From NCBI GenBank assembly GCA_020631215.1, contig JAHDHS010000001.1, positions 1 to 64,000 on the forward strand: a stretch of 64,000 nucleotides of DNA, written 5' to 3'. Below are positions 1-8,069 of this stretch, piece after piece. The notes below the pieces were generated by a model. It made no database searches. It had not been told where the DNA came from and was given only the letters and a program-made list of their open reading frames with translations. Source of the DNA: Hellea sp. (GTDB lineage: Bacteria; Pseudomonadota; Alphaproteobacteria; Caulobacterales; Maricaulaceae). The position numbers and the translations under genes were made by a program. How positions within the stretch are numbered: position 1 is the stretch's first letter; each line of letters starts with the position of its first letter.

Positions 1-18
1 TGCTATTTGATATCGTAT

Positions 19-44
19 GCTGAGCGCTAGATCGCCAGCGGGAG
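19..44 (+). repeat. 3'-end copy of the multicopy structured RNA element (5' part outside window)
   Basis: This 26-nt block starts GCTGAGCGC and ends CAGCGGGAG. It recurs at 32796-32821 (+) and 47361-47386 (-). Only two positions differ among the three copies: the tenth base (T here, C and A elsewhere) and a C/T near the end that turns a G-C pair into G-U. It can fold as GCTG-A-GCG, a six-base loop, then CGC-CAGC. In the two complete copies this hairpin is the 3' end of a longer conserved element, so the rest of this copy should lie left of base 1. The block is followed 23 nt later by TGTCATCCCGCAC (68-80), exactly as in the 47-kb copy. Confidence 0.6.
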
Positions 45-211
45 AAAAAACCTGTATGTCTCTCATGTGTCATCCCGCACGCAGCGGCTTGCCGCGTCCC
101 AGCCCCACTTAGGTGAGGATAAACTCCGGTATGGACGCTAGTGCAATTTGCTCCGCTAAAAAGCGTCTGCAAATGAGCCAGAGATGATTTAAATACGGAT
201 CAGTTGAAAAA
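45..211. other. intergenic DNA with a partial palindromic repeat
   Basis: No gene is visible here. Bases 68-80 (TGTCATCCCGCAC) match an arm of the cloverleaf-like palindrome at 47226-47338. They are followed by a short GCGGC-tt-GCCGC hairpin near 84-95. The rest looks like ordinary intergenic sequence downstream of the leftward tRNA gene. Confidence 0.4.
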
Positions 212-288
<77 letters not shown>

Positions 289-342
289 GTATCGGCTGGC
301 CTCTTAGCCTGTCGGGCGATAGGGCGCAATGACTTTGAGCGA

Positions 343-2577
343 CTAAATGGCGTCTATCATTCCGACCAAATGATAAAGGGTCGAAGCCGGAGAATTGGGG
401 CTGATATCCTGTCCGCTTTGGTTCAGCTTGTCACGATAGACACCCGGCTTGAGCGCGTCTCCGGTTAGGTATAGCCGCCGGATAACGTCCAGATGTTGCA
501 GCGCGCGGTCAACATCCTGACCCGAGGCGAAGCGCAAATTAAAACGCACATATTCGGTTTGAGTCCAAAGGCGATAGCTGGCGCTGTCGACACGGCGGCC
601 ATCGCTGTGGCAGAAATCCATGATCAGGCGGATTTGAGAATTCCAACCATATTTATCAGCAAAGGCCGTCAAAGCCGCCGTTTCAGGCGCGGGTTTCCCG
701 GTAATATTTTTGAAAGTCTTCAGAAGATAAGCCCATTCATAAAGATGGCCGGGCTCAATCAGGCTATGTTTGTCATCGCCTTTAATGACCGTCAGATCAT
801 CATGGAAATATTCGCGCAATAAGCCGTCATCACAGAAAATGTGTTTGAACATATCCACAATATCCGCCGCCATATCGGCAAAGGGTTCCGAGCCATGCAG
901 CTCGGTCCAGGCGAGCGCGGCTTCGAGCAAATGCATATGCGGATTGGCGCGGCGAATGGGGGAGGGCGGCAAGCCCTCTTGGTAACCGCGTCCGGGATGT
1001 TTCAATGCAGTTTGAAGATAGCTTAGGGTTTCTTTTGCTGTTGCGTGCAGGGCTTTATCGCCCGTGACCTTATATGCCCATGCCAGCGCCATCAGGACAA
1101 ACGCATGATCATAAGTGTCGCTGTCATGTTCCGCCCAACTGCCATCCGGTTTATAGATGTGACCAAATCCGCCATCCGCTTTGCGTCCGGTGCTTAGCAA
1201 ATGACCCAACGGTTTTCGCAGGGCTTCTAGGCCCGGTTTCCAGCCCATTTTATCATAGGCATAGGCGAATGAGTAAACCTGCCGGGCATGGACGCGCAGG
1301 CGCACATTTAAGTCTGTCAGGGGACGGCCCTGATAATCACAGGCTTCATAGCTGCCGCCGGTTTGAGGATCGAGAGCTGTTGTGCTCCAATGCGGGAGGG
1401 CCTCATTTAACAGCCAGTTCCGATACCAGTGACGCAAAGCGTGGCGGTCATGACGATGCAGTACGGATTTCACCAATATGGGCGAAACGGCTTCGGGCCG
1501 GTCGGCATCCGCTAATTTGCCGTGAAGGTTCTTGACCATTTGCGATTGATCCCGCGGACAAATCATCACGGCGTCTGCGGTCTCCGCGACGATTAAATCT
1601 TGGACGCCTGCGACAGTTACAAGGCGGGATTGCGCCGCAACCAATGTGCCGGAGGTGTCATGCAAGATGACATCGCCATGGGTGACATTGTTATCGGGAT
1701 CTTTGTCACCGATGTCATGCAGGGCGGCCCAACTGCCGACATCGCTCCAGGTGAAATGACCGCGCACCATGGCCGCTTTGTCTGTGTGTTCCATGACAGC
1801 AAAGTCGATGGAGTCGCTGGGGCAATCGGTGAAATGCGCCCGGTCAAGATGACGGATTTCTGTTGCGCCCAGTTGCTCTTTTTGGGCATTGCCCAAGGCT
1901 TTCACCGCATGCTCGGCTATGCCGGCATTGTATTTTTCAAGCTCGCTCAGGAAGACGTTTGGAGAAAACACAAACATGCCTGAATTCCAAGCATAGCTCC
2001 CGGCGGCCAGATAGGCTTTAGCTGTTTCCAAATCCGGCTTTTCGACGAATTGATCAACCTGGTGTACGCCGTCAGATAAAATCTGACCATATTGGATGTA
2101 ACCAAACCCGGTTTCCGGATGAGTGGGCGTAATCCCAAAAGTCACAATATTCCCGGCTTTGGCCGCCGTGGCGGCTTTGTAGATTGCATCCAGATAAATG
2201 TCGTGATCTTTGATGAAATGGTCTGCGGCCAACAACAGGACGATCCCGTCCTTATCAATATCAGACACCAGTTTCGCCGCCGCCGCCGCCGCAGGGGCTG
2301 TATTACGTCCAAAAGGCTCTGTGATGATATAGCTGGCAGGTGTCCCGGCGTGTGTGAGCTGGGCGGCAATTTCTCCGGCATAGCTCGCGTTTGAGATGAT
2401 GATAGGCTGACCAAAGCGGTCCGATATAGGCGTACGCAGAGCCGTTTCGACAATCAAAGACTTATCCGATATCAGGGGCTGTAGCTGTTTGGGCGCGTGT
2501 TTGCGCGAGGCCGGCCAGAGACGTGTGCCTGACCCGCCTGATAAGATACAGGGATAGATTTTACCGTTGCTCACCAC
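343..2577 (-). CDS. bifunctional mannose-1-phosphate guanylyltransferase / AGE-family isomerase fusion
   Basis: The 744-residue protein has two parts. Residues 1 to about 350 are a GDP-mannose pyrophosphorylase with the nucleotide-binding motif GGSGTRLWP near residue 14 and a later FVEKP motif. Residues from about 370 onward look like an N-acylglucosamine 2-epimerase (AGE) (alpha/alpha)6 barrel, with [20 protein letters not shown] and EPGHLYEW; the histidines of the last two motifs are the family's catalytic type. Many ManC/AlgA proteins carry a cupin mannose-6-phosphate isomerase domain at the C-terminus; here an AGE domain takes that place. I infer conversion of fructose-6-P-derived mannose-P to GDP-mannose for surface polysaccharide. 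The start is GTG at 2577; GTG at 2574 is an alternative. Confidence 0.88.
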   Translation of the reverse strand: MVSNGKIYPCILSGGSGTRLWPASRKHAPKQLQPLISDKSLIVETALRTPISDRFGQPIIISNASYAGEIAAQLTHAGTPASYIITEPFGRNTAPAAAAAAKLVSDIDKDGIVLLLAADHFIKDHDIYLDAIYKAATAAKAGNIVTFGITPTHPETGFGYIQYGQILSDGVHQVDQFVEKPDLETAKAYLAAGSYAWNSGMFVFSPNVFLSELEKYNAGIAEHAVKALGNAQKEQLGATEIRHLDRAHFTDCPSDSIDFAVMEHTDKAAMVRGHFTWSDVGSWAALHDIGDKDPDNNVTHGDVILHDTSGTLVAAQSRLVTVAGVQDLIVAETADAVMICPRDQSQMVKNLHGKLADADRPEAVSPILVKSVLHRHDRHALRHWYRNWLLNEALPHWSTTALDPQTGGSYEACDYQGRPLTDLNVRLRVHARQVYSFAYAYDKMGWKPGLEALRKPLGHLLSTGRKADGGFGHIYKPDGSWAEHDSDTYDHAFVLMALAWAYKVTGDKALHATAKETLSYLQTALKHPGRGYQEGLPPSPIRRANPHMHLLEAALAWTELHGSEPFADMAADIVDMFKHIFCDDGLLREYFHDDLTVIKGDDKHSLIEPGHLYEWAYLLKTFKNITGKPAPETAALTAFADKYGWNSQIRLIMDFCHSDGRRVDSASYRLWTQTEYVRFNLRFASGQDVDRALQHLDVIRRLYLTGDALKPGVYRDKLNQSGQDISPNSPASTLYHLVGMIDAI

Positions 2578-2676
2578 ATCATCCTAATTAATTCCGTCAA
2601 CACCTTATCCAAGAAGCCTTTATAAACCGTGACTATAAGTGTTGAAATTTGCGGACGCATTGTTCATGCATTCGGC

Positions 2677-3666
2677 ATGAAGTTCGTGAATTTTTTCTTC
2701 TTTGCCTTACTGGCTTTGTGTCTGACCGGTTGTGGGCAGGGTGTGCCTGTCAGCGCAGATGTCACTGATAAGGTCAATGAAGCGCGCGCCCGGAATGATG
2801 GCCCCGCCATCTGGGTGGCCAAGGATTATGACAGTACGCTATACTTATTTGGGACTGTGCATTTACTGCCGGATGATCTGGCGTGGCAAAAAGACGATAT
2901 GCGCGCCGCTTTTGCCAAAGCGGGTACGGTATTTTTCGAAGTCGATACGGGTGAAGACGGGCAAGTCCAAGCGGCGGTTTTGACGACGTCTTTGGGGATG
3001 CGCAGTGATGGTCTGCGCCTTTCAGACAGCCTGGATTCCTATCAACTGAAATTGTTGGAGGCTGCGGCACATAATGGCGGCCTGACCATTGCCTCTTTGG
3101 ATTCGATGAAGCCCTGGCTGGCAGCGGAGTTCCTGTCATTCGCGGCGGCCACCAATGCCGGACTGTCAGCGGAACTTTCCGCTGATGAAGCCCTGAAGTC
3201 ACGCGCGGCGCGCGGCGGGAAAAATGTAATTTATCTGGAGAGCATGGAAGAGCAAATCCGCGCCAGCGCAGAGCTGCCAAAATTCGTGCAAATGAATCTT
3301 CTGACCGAAGCCATGGAACGTTTCAATACGCTGGGGGCGGATATGACGGATGTGGCAGAGGCATGGTCGGTCGGGCAGACAGATGTTCTGACGCGGAAGC
3401 TTATCCGGCCCATGAAAACCCAAGCGCCTGAGGTTTTTAACAGCCTTCTGCGTGATCGAAACCGCAAATGGGCCAGCCGCCTGGCCCGCTTCATGGATGA
3501 TAGCGGGACGGGCTTTGTCGCAGTGGGTACGGCGCATTTGCTGGGCGAGGACAGCCTGCTCGATGAGTTGCGCGAACAGGGCTATACGGTCAGCCGTTAT
3601 TATGCCTTTCAGGGCGAGAACGTAATTGATGCGGTCAATCCGACGATCATCAGGCCTGTAGATTAG
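2677..3666 (+). CDS. TraB/GumN family lipoprotein
   Basis: The protein of about 329 residues begins with a signal peptide and lipobox (LCLTGC). The mature part starts with the TraB/GumN signature: a strand, then LYLFGTVHLLP, then an acidic FFEVDT motif. A second conserved histidine lies near the C-terminus in VAVGTAHLLGEDS. The family resembles the Tiki/erythromycin-esterase metalloprotease fold (GTxH and GxxH motifs), but its substrate in bacteria is not established. I start it at ATG 2677, which gives a clean signal peptide; an in-frame ATG at 2629 adds 16 residues without one. It is convergent with the aminotransferase gene and the stop codons overlap (3663-3666). Confidence 0.85.
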   Translation: MKFVNFFFFALLALCLTGCGQGVPVSADVTDKVNEARARNDGPAIWVAKDYDSTLYLFGTVHLLPDDLAWQKDDMRAAFAKAGTVFFEVDTGEDGQVQAAVLTTSLGMRSDGLRLSDSLDSYQLKLLEAAAHNGGLTIASLDSMKPWLAAEFLSFAAATNAGLSAELSADEALKSRAARGGKNVIYLESMEEQIRASAELPKFVQMNLLTEAMERFNTLGADMTDVAEAWSVGQTDVLTRKLIRPMKTQAPEVFNSLLRDRNRKWASRLARFMDDSGTGFVAVGTAHLLGEDSLLDELREQGYTVSRYYAFQGENVIDAVNPTIIRPVD

Positions 3667-4787
3667 GTGGCAGCATCCCGCGCGGCCGCAATGATCTTAT
3701 CCTGCGTGGTCTCGTCTAAATAGGCATGCATGGGCAGTGAAATCACCCGGGTCATGGCCGCCTCGGTATTTGGTAAGTCCCCGCCCAATCCCGCATATTT
3801 TTCATAAGCGGTTTGGTGATGAATAGGCTGGGGATAATATCTAGCGGTCGGAATACGCGCCTCCTTCATCTTGGCGGCAAAGCCTGCCGGATCAGCTACT
3901 TCAATAGTAAATTGTGCCCAAGTTGAAATGATGGTGTCGGGCACAAATGGGACTGTGATGGTATTACTGCCAAGGCCTTGTATATAACGATCCGCGATTT
4001 GATTGCGGCGCTTGATTTCGTCCTCAAAAATTTCCAGTTTCTGTAAAAGGATCGCCGCCTGTATGGAATCCAAACGCGAATTAATACCGACATTGACATT
4101 GTCATATTTGTCTTCGCCCTTGCCGTGAATACGCAAGGAATCAATCTTAGCAGCCAAGGCCTCATCATCGGTCAGGATCGCGCCGCCGTCTCCATATGCG
4201 CCCAAAGGCTTGGCTGGAAAAAAGCTGGTGGTCGTGACATCTGCCCAGTGGATAGGATGTTTGCTGTCCAGCGTCGATCCAAAGCCTTGAGCGGAATCCG
4301 CGATCAGTTTCAAGCCTTCATCTTCGGTGATTTTGGCTATGGCCGGATAATCCGCAGCCTGACCAAATAAATCGACCGTCATGACAGCTTTGGGCGATAA
4401 TTCGCCATCGGCTTTGACCTTGGCAATGGCGCGCTTCAGACTTTCAGGGCACATATTGTAGGTCTTGGGGTCGATATCGACAAAGACAGGGGTCGCCTTT
4501 GCATTGACGACGCTTTCCGCTGTCGCACAATAAGTGAAAGACGGGCAAAACACGGCATCGCCTTGGCCGATACCCATCGCGACAATGGACAACAAAATAG
4601 CATCCGTCCCATTGGCGCAGCCGAGTGCATATTTCGCCTGACCAAACTTTGCCAGCTTTGTCTCAAACTCAGTGACTTCGGGGCCTAAAATATAAGCGCC
4701 ATGTTCCAGAACGCGCGCAATGGCGGCATCGATCTGGGGTTTGATCCTGGCTTGCTGCGCGTGCAAATCAATGAAGTTAATGGCCAC
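3663..4787 (-). CDS. gnnB: DegT/DnrJ/EryC1 sugar-nucleotide aminotransferase, GnnB/WbpE-like
   Basis: This 374-residue PLP enzyme has the DegT fold. It opens with INFIDLHAQQARIKPQID, continues with ANGTDAI, and carries the PLP-lysine motif FFPAKPLGAYGDGG. The sequence resembles WbpE/WlbC and GnnB aminotransferases, which aminate a 3-keto UDP-sugar. The divergent partner at 4921 is an NAD-dependent sugar dehydrogenase, matching the GnnA/GnnB pair that makes UDP-2-acetamido-3-amino-glucose for amide-linked lipid A. That assignment rests on the pairing and on the known 2,3-diaminoglucose lipid A of Caulobacter; a WbpB/WbpE-type O-antigen role is the alternative. GTG 4787 is chosen because GAGGAG lies six bases upstream; an upstream in-frame ATG at 4922 has no such site. 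Confidence 0.8.
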   Translation of the reverse strand: MAINFIDLHAQQARIKPQIDAAIARVLEHGAYILGPEVTEFETKLAKFGQAKYALGCANGTDAILLSIVAMGIGQGDAVFCPSFTYCATAESVVNAKATPVFVDIDPKTYNMCPESLKRAIAKVKADGELSPKAVMTVDLFGQAADYPAIAKITEDEGLKLIADSAQGFGSTLDSKHPIHWADVTTTSFFPAKPLGAYGDGGAILTDDEALAAKIDSLRIHGKGEDKYDNVNVGINSRLDSIQAAILLQKLEIFEDEIKRRNQIADRYIQGLGSNTITVPFVPDTIISTWAQFTIEVADPAGFAAKMKEARIPTARYYPQPIHHQTAYEKYAGLGGDLPNTEAAMTRVISLPMHAYLDETTQDKIIAAARDAAT

Positions 4788-4920
4788 AACGGGCTCCTCG
4801 AGATATTTGCTCAAACCTCTATCGAAAGGGGTGGGTAGATACGACTCACAATGTGTTTCATTAGGCTGCGAATGTATTTCAAGGCTAGCTATTATTGCAG
4901 ACGCAACGCATATAGGCGGC

Positions 4921-5847
4921 ATGAGTAAGCAATTAAAAGCAGGCGTGATTGGAGCGGGTGTCTTTGGCGGATATCACGCCGGTAAATATTCGGCGCATAT
5001 CGATACAGAGCTCACCGCAATCTTTGATATCGATCCGGTCCAAGGGCAAGCTCTGGCGAAGAAACACGAGTGTGCAGCTTATACGGATTTTGCAGCCTTC
5101 ATGGAGGTGGTTGATCTGGTCTCCTTAACCAGTCCCGCCATATTTCACGCCGATCAAGCGGCGCAATTATTATCAGCCGGAAAGTCGGTCTTGGTTGAAA
5201 AACCGCTTGCGACCACGACTGGGGATGGTGAAGCGTTGCTGCGTTTGGCTGCGGAAAACAAAGCGGTCATAGCCGTTGGGCACCAAGAACGCCTGATCTT
5301 TGAAGCGATGGGGTTGTTTGACATCCCTGAGCGTCCCAAACATATCTCAGCCACCCGTATGGGGCCAAAGAGCGAGCGCGGGACGGATGTGTCCGTGACA
5401 CTGGATTTGTTGGTGCATGATGCGGATTTGGTTTTAACATTGCTGGGCGAAAGTCAGCCTTCAAACCTGTCCGCCAAAGGACGGATCAGCTATTCGAATT
5501 TCTTCGATGACGTTACGGCGGAGATGATGTTCTCTAAAGGCACGCAGGTTACACTCTCAGCAAGTCGCATGCATGACGGGCGGGACCGCCATATGTCTTT
5601 GATTTATGAGTGCGGAGCCGTCGAGATTGATTTTGTGGCGCGGACATTTTCCAATAGGACGCAATATGACTTGAACGAAGACTTCCTTGAAACGCCTGCG
5701 GGTAAGGACTCCCTTGGAGAAAATATCCGGCGTTTTATAGAGGCGGTAAAAGACCCACAAAAAAGCCCCGCCATTTCTGGCGAGGCCGGATTACAGGCTT
5801 TGAACCTAGCTTTAGCGATTGACGCTGCGGCTAAAAATTCAAATTAA
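4921..5847 (+). CDS. gnnA: Gfo/Idh/MocA family sugar-nucleotide dehydrogenase, GnnA-like
   Basis: This 308-residue oxidoreductase has an N-terminal Rossmann motif (GVIGAGVFGGYHAGKY) and the family signature VLVEKPLATT, whose EKP lysine is catalytic in related enzymes. The C-terminal half has the alpha/beta substrate domain. It is divergent from the DegT aminotransferase with about 130 bp between the starts. The pair fits oxidation of a UDP-GlcNAc-type substrate at C3 followed by transamination. ATG 4921 has an AGGCGG ribosome site just upstream and begins directly before the Rossmann strand. The 3' end overlaps the convergent btuB-like gene by 17 bp. The family is sure; the GnnA role is inferred from the partner. 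Confidence 0.78.
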   Translation: MSKQLKAGVIGAGVFGGYHAGKYSAHIDTELTAIFDIDPVQGQALAKKHECAAYTDFAAFMEVVDLVSLTSPAIFHADQAAQLLSAGKSVLVEKPLATTTGDGEALLRLAAENKAVIAVGHQERLIFEAMGLFDIPERPKHISATRMGPKSERGTDVSVTLDLLVHDADLVLTLLGESQPSNLSAKGRISYSNFFDDVTAEMMFSKGTQVTLSASRMHDGRDRHMSLIYECGAVEIDFVARTFSNRTQYDLNEDFLETPAGKDSLGENIRRFIEAVKDPQKSPAISGEAGLQALNLALAIDAAAKNSN

Positions 5848-7747
5848 GACCGCCATAAACCGCGCGGCCCGGAGAGGCATAGCCAACGACTTCCTGGTAG
5901 TCTTCGTCAAATAGGTTTTCTCCGCGAATTGATAATGTGACGTTATCCGTCAAATCATAATTCGCCCGGGCGCCGACCAGCGTGAATGCATCCAGAATGA
6001 CATTTTGGAATGTTGCAAAATCTGTATCCAATTGTTCGCCATTATGATCGATTTGCGCGCTAAGCGATAATTTATCCGTTGCATCCCAAATGACTGAGCC
6101 GCTCGCCAGAAAATCCGGGCGGCGGATTTCTTCCGTGCCGTCTTGGTCACTATCCAGGAAAGTGGCAGACCCCCGCAATGAAAACTGATCGCTTGCCTGC
6201 CAGCGAGCTTCGAGCTCTACGCCCGCACGTGTGCTGTCAGTGCTCAAATTCACAACACTTGTCGTGAAATCTGCGTTAAATAGCGTTGTAATTTCATCTT
6301 CCAGTTCAGATTTGAAGTAATCAATTGAAATATCGAAATCTCCAAACGCGTGCTCGTACCCAAGGCTATATCCAAGGGAGGTTTCAGGTTTCAGGTCTCG
6401 GTTACCCGTAAACCGTGAGGCCGGGAAAAATCCGAATAATTCGATCATAGACGGATTTTTCACGCCTGTCCCGATAGAGCCGCGAATGCGTCCACCAAAA
6501 TCTTCAAAAGCATATCCGGCCCCGACGCGCCATGTGGTGGCGTCATCAAACAAATCATTAATGTCATGCCGTGCTGATGCAGTCAGGCTTAGCGGGCCAC
6601 TATTATAGCGATAATCACCGGCCAGAGCATATGTCCAATTATCCGGCTCTGCTCCCGGCTCGGTAAAGTTGGGAATGATTTTATATTTTTCATGCTCGGC
6701 CTCAGCGAGCGCGGTAAAGCTGTTATTACCGAAATCACGCTTTGCCGCCCAGTTAATACCGTGACGGCTGCCAATGGATCGGCTGCTAAAGCCGCCGCGC
6801 GTATCTGTATCGGTTTCGATCATATGTGAGGTTACCAAGTGATCAAATCCAGCTAACTCAAACCGGGCATCAATTCGAGTTGTGTCTGTTTTTACGGTAG
6901 TTTCGCCATCCGTATTATTAAGGCGTCCATCAAAATCCGTATCGCCGTCAAAATCGACATCCAGACGGGACAGGCCTAACTTTCCAGAGAAAGAAATACC
7001 GCCGATTTCAACCTGATTGAGCCCCACATTAAGACTACGGGATTTGGATCCGTCTTTTTCCCCGTTAAGGCCGGATATGTCATAGCCTTCAGTTGTGAAG
7101 GCGTTACCATTTACGGATAAGGATGCGCTGCCCAAGGGCAGGACCGCGCTGATCTGGCCCTCCAGTGTGTCACGGCTACCGGCTTCGACGCTGGCGCGCC
7201 AGCCTTCACGGGTTGAGCCGGCACGGGTGATTATATTGATCACGCCGCCAATGGCGTCTGACCCGTAAAGCGCCGATTGCTCGCCGCGCAGAACCTCAAT
7301 CCGTTCAACATCTTCGGCGCGCAGGCCGGAAAAATCAAATTCTCCCGCCGCAGGGTTGGCGACTTCAACGCCATCGATCAGCACCAAAACATGATTGGCT
7401 TCGGAGCCGCGCAGACGGATTTGCGTTAATCCTCCGCCGGGACCGGAAGTGTTAACTGCTATGCCGGGTATGGATCGTAATAGCTCTGAAATATAGGCCT
7501 GTCCGCGGGCGTCAATGTCAGTCGATGTGAGTACAGAGACCGGGGATGTCATTGTATCGGCATAGGTAGAACCAATACGCTGACCAATGGCAATAATATC
7601 GCCGTCTTTGTCGGGTATTTCTGTTAATACAGTATGCACCTCGCCTTCCAGCCCCCCAGTCACAGGTTTTTTAGGAAGTTCATGCACCTGCCCAAAGGCT
7701 TGTGACGATAGAGCGGTTACGGCCGCGCCTAAGAATAATCGTTTCAT
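5831..7747 (-). CDS. btuB: TonB-dependent outer-membrane receptor, BtuB-like (vitamin B12 uptake)
   Basis: The 638-residue protein has a signal peptide, a possible TonB box near GDIIAIGQR, a plug domain (VSVLTSTDID, then RLRGSEANHVLVLIDGV, then ERIEVLRGEQSALYGSDAIGG) and a 22-strand-type beta barrel ending in phenylalanine (LNLNF), as outer-membrane barrels do. A cobalamin riboswitch directly upstream makes cobalamin or a cobalamin precursor the likely ligand. I start it at ATG 7747 because GGAG lies seven bases upstream. An earlier in-frame ATG at 7771 lies inside the leader hairpin region. It is leftward and overlaps gnnA tail to tail. Confidence 0.9.
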   Translation of the reverse strand: MKRLFLGAAVTALSSQAFGQVHELPKKPVTGGLEGEVHTVLTEIPDKDGDIIAIGQRIGSTYADTMTSPVSVLTSTDIDARGQAYISELLRSIPGIAVNTSGPGGGLTQIRLRGSEANHVLVLIDGVEVANPAAGEFDFSGLRAEDVERIEVLRGEQSALYGSDAIGGVINIITRAGSTREGWRASVEAGSRDTLEGQISAVLPLGSASLSVNGNAFTTEGYDISGLNGEKDGSKSRSLNVGLNQVEIGGISFSGKLGLSRLDVDFDGDTDFDGRLNNTDGETTVKTDTTRIDARFELAGFDHLVTSHMIETDTDTRGGFSSRSIGSRHGINWAAKRDFGNNSFTALAEAEHEKYKIIPNFTEPGAEPDNWTYALAGDYRYNSGPLSLTASARHDINDLFDDATTWRVGAGYAFEDFGGRIRGSIGTGVKNPSMIELFGFFPASRFTGNRDLKPETSLGYSLGYEHAFGDFDISIDYFKSELEDEITTLFNADFTTSVVNLSTDSTRAGVELEARWQASDQFSLRGSATFLDSDQDGTEEIRRPDFLASGSVIWDATDKLSLSAQIDHNGEQLDTDFATFQNVILDAFTLVGARANYDLTDNVTLSIRGENLFDEDYQEVVGYASPGRAVYGGLNLNF

Positions 7748-7762
7748 TTTACGACTCCATGT

Positions 7763-7781
7763 TTCGCGCATACGGCGCGAA
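7763..7781 (-). promoter_or_regulatory. leader hairpin next to the btuB ribosome binding site
   Basis: On the minus strand TTCGCGC-cgtat-GCGCGAA forms a perfect 7-bp stem with a five-base loop. It ends just before the GGAG site that serves ATG 7747. Together with a GGCGGG/CCCGCC pairing further upstream (about 7805-7845) it could be the expression platform of the cobalamin riboswitch, acting on ribosome access rather than on termination. The mechanism is inference. Confidence 0.45.
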
Positions 7782-7844
7782 GGTTGAACAATGTGTCGTC
7801 ATTGGAGGCGGGCTGGGCCCTTCCATGCGCTGTGGTCTGTCCCG

Positions 7845-8000
7845 CCCAAGCGCGCTGGCGACGTCATTGGCAGGTCTTCTGACTTCCGGCTTGGACGGTG
7901 TTGGCGTCTTCCCGCTTTCGCAGTGACATGTGCCAACCCCTTGCCGGTTACAGCTGCGGGTGCAGTTGGTGAGTTTCACACCATTCCCATTTTCACCCGC
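7845..8000 (-). promoter_or_regulatory. cobalamin (AdoCbl) riboswitch
   Basis: Read on the minus strand, the element has in order GGGAATGGTGTGAAACTC (complement of about 7971-7990), ACTGCACCCGCAGCTGTAAC, GTCACTGCGAAAGCGGGAAG, and the B12 box AGTCAGAAGACCTGCC (complement of 7869-7884). These are the conserved blocks of the cobalamin riboswitch core in the right order and spacing. It lies about 120 nt upstream of the BtuB-like receptor and is oriented with it. The boundaries are approximate. Confidence 0.93.
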
Positions 8001-8010
8001 CGCTATCGCA

Positions 8011-8046
8011 AAGAAAAAGCGCCGGGCACCAATGCCCGACGCTTTA
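8011..8046 (-). terminator. rho-independent terminator of the degP gene
   Basis: On the minus strand AAAGCG-t-CGGGCA-ttgg-TGCCCG-g-CGCTTTTTCTTT forms a long GC stem followed by a T-rich tail. It lies 24 bp after the stop of the leftward protease gene and upstream of the riboswitch, so it separates the two transcription units. Confidence 0.85.
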
Positions 8047-8069
8047 TCAAATATTATATGCTTCGCAAG

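Noticed and set aside
111-123. AGGTGAGGATAAA, similar to the reverse of the promoter-like block of the RNA candidate.
   Set aside because: No TATATT lies at the 26-bp spacing on the corresponding strand and the orientation differs from the nearby hairpin, so I treat it as chance.
3663-4922. A longer start (ATG 4922) for the DegT aminotransferase.
   Set aside because: The 45 extra residues do not resemble the family and would overlap the divergent gnnA start; GTG 4787 has GAGGAG at ideal spacing.
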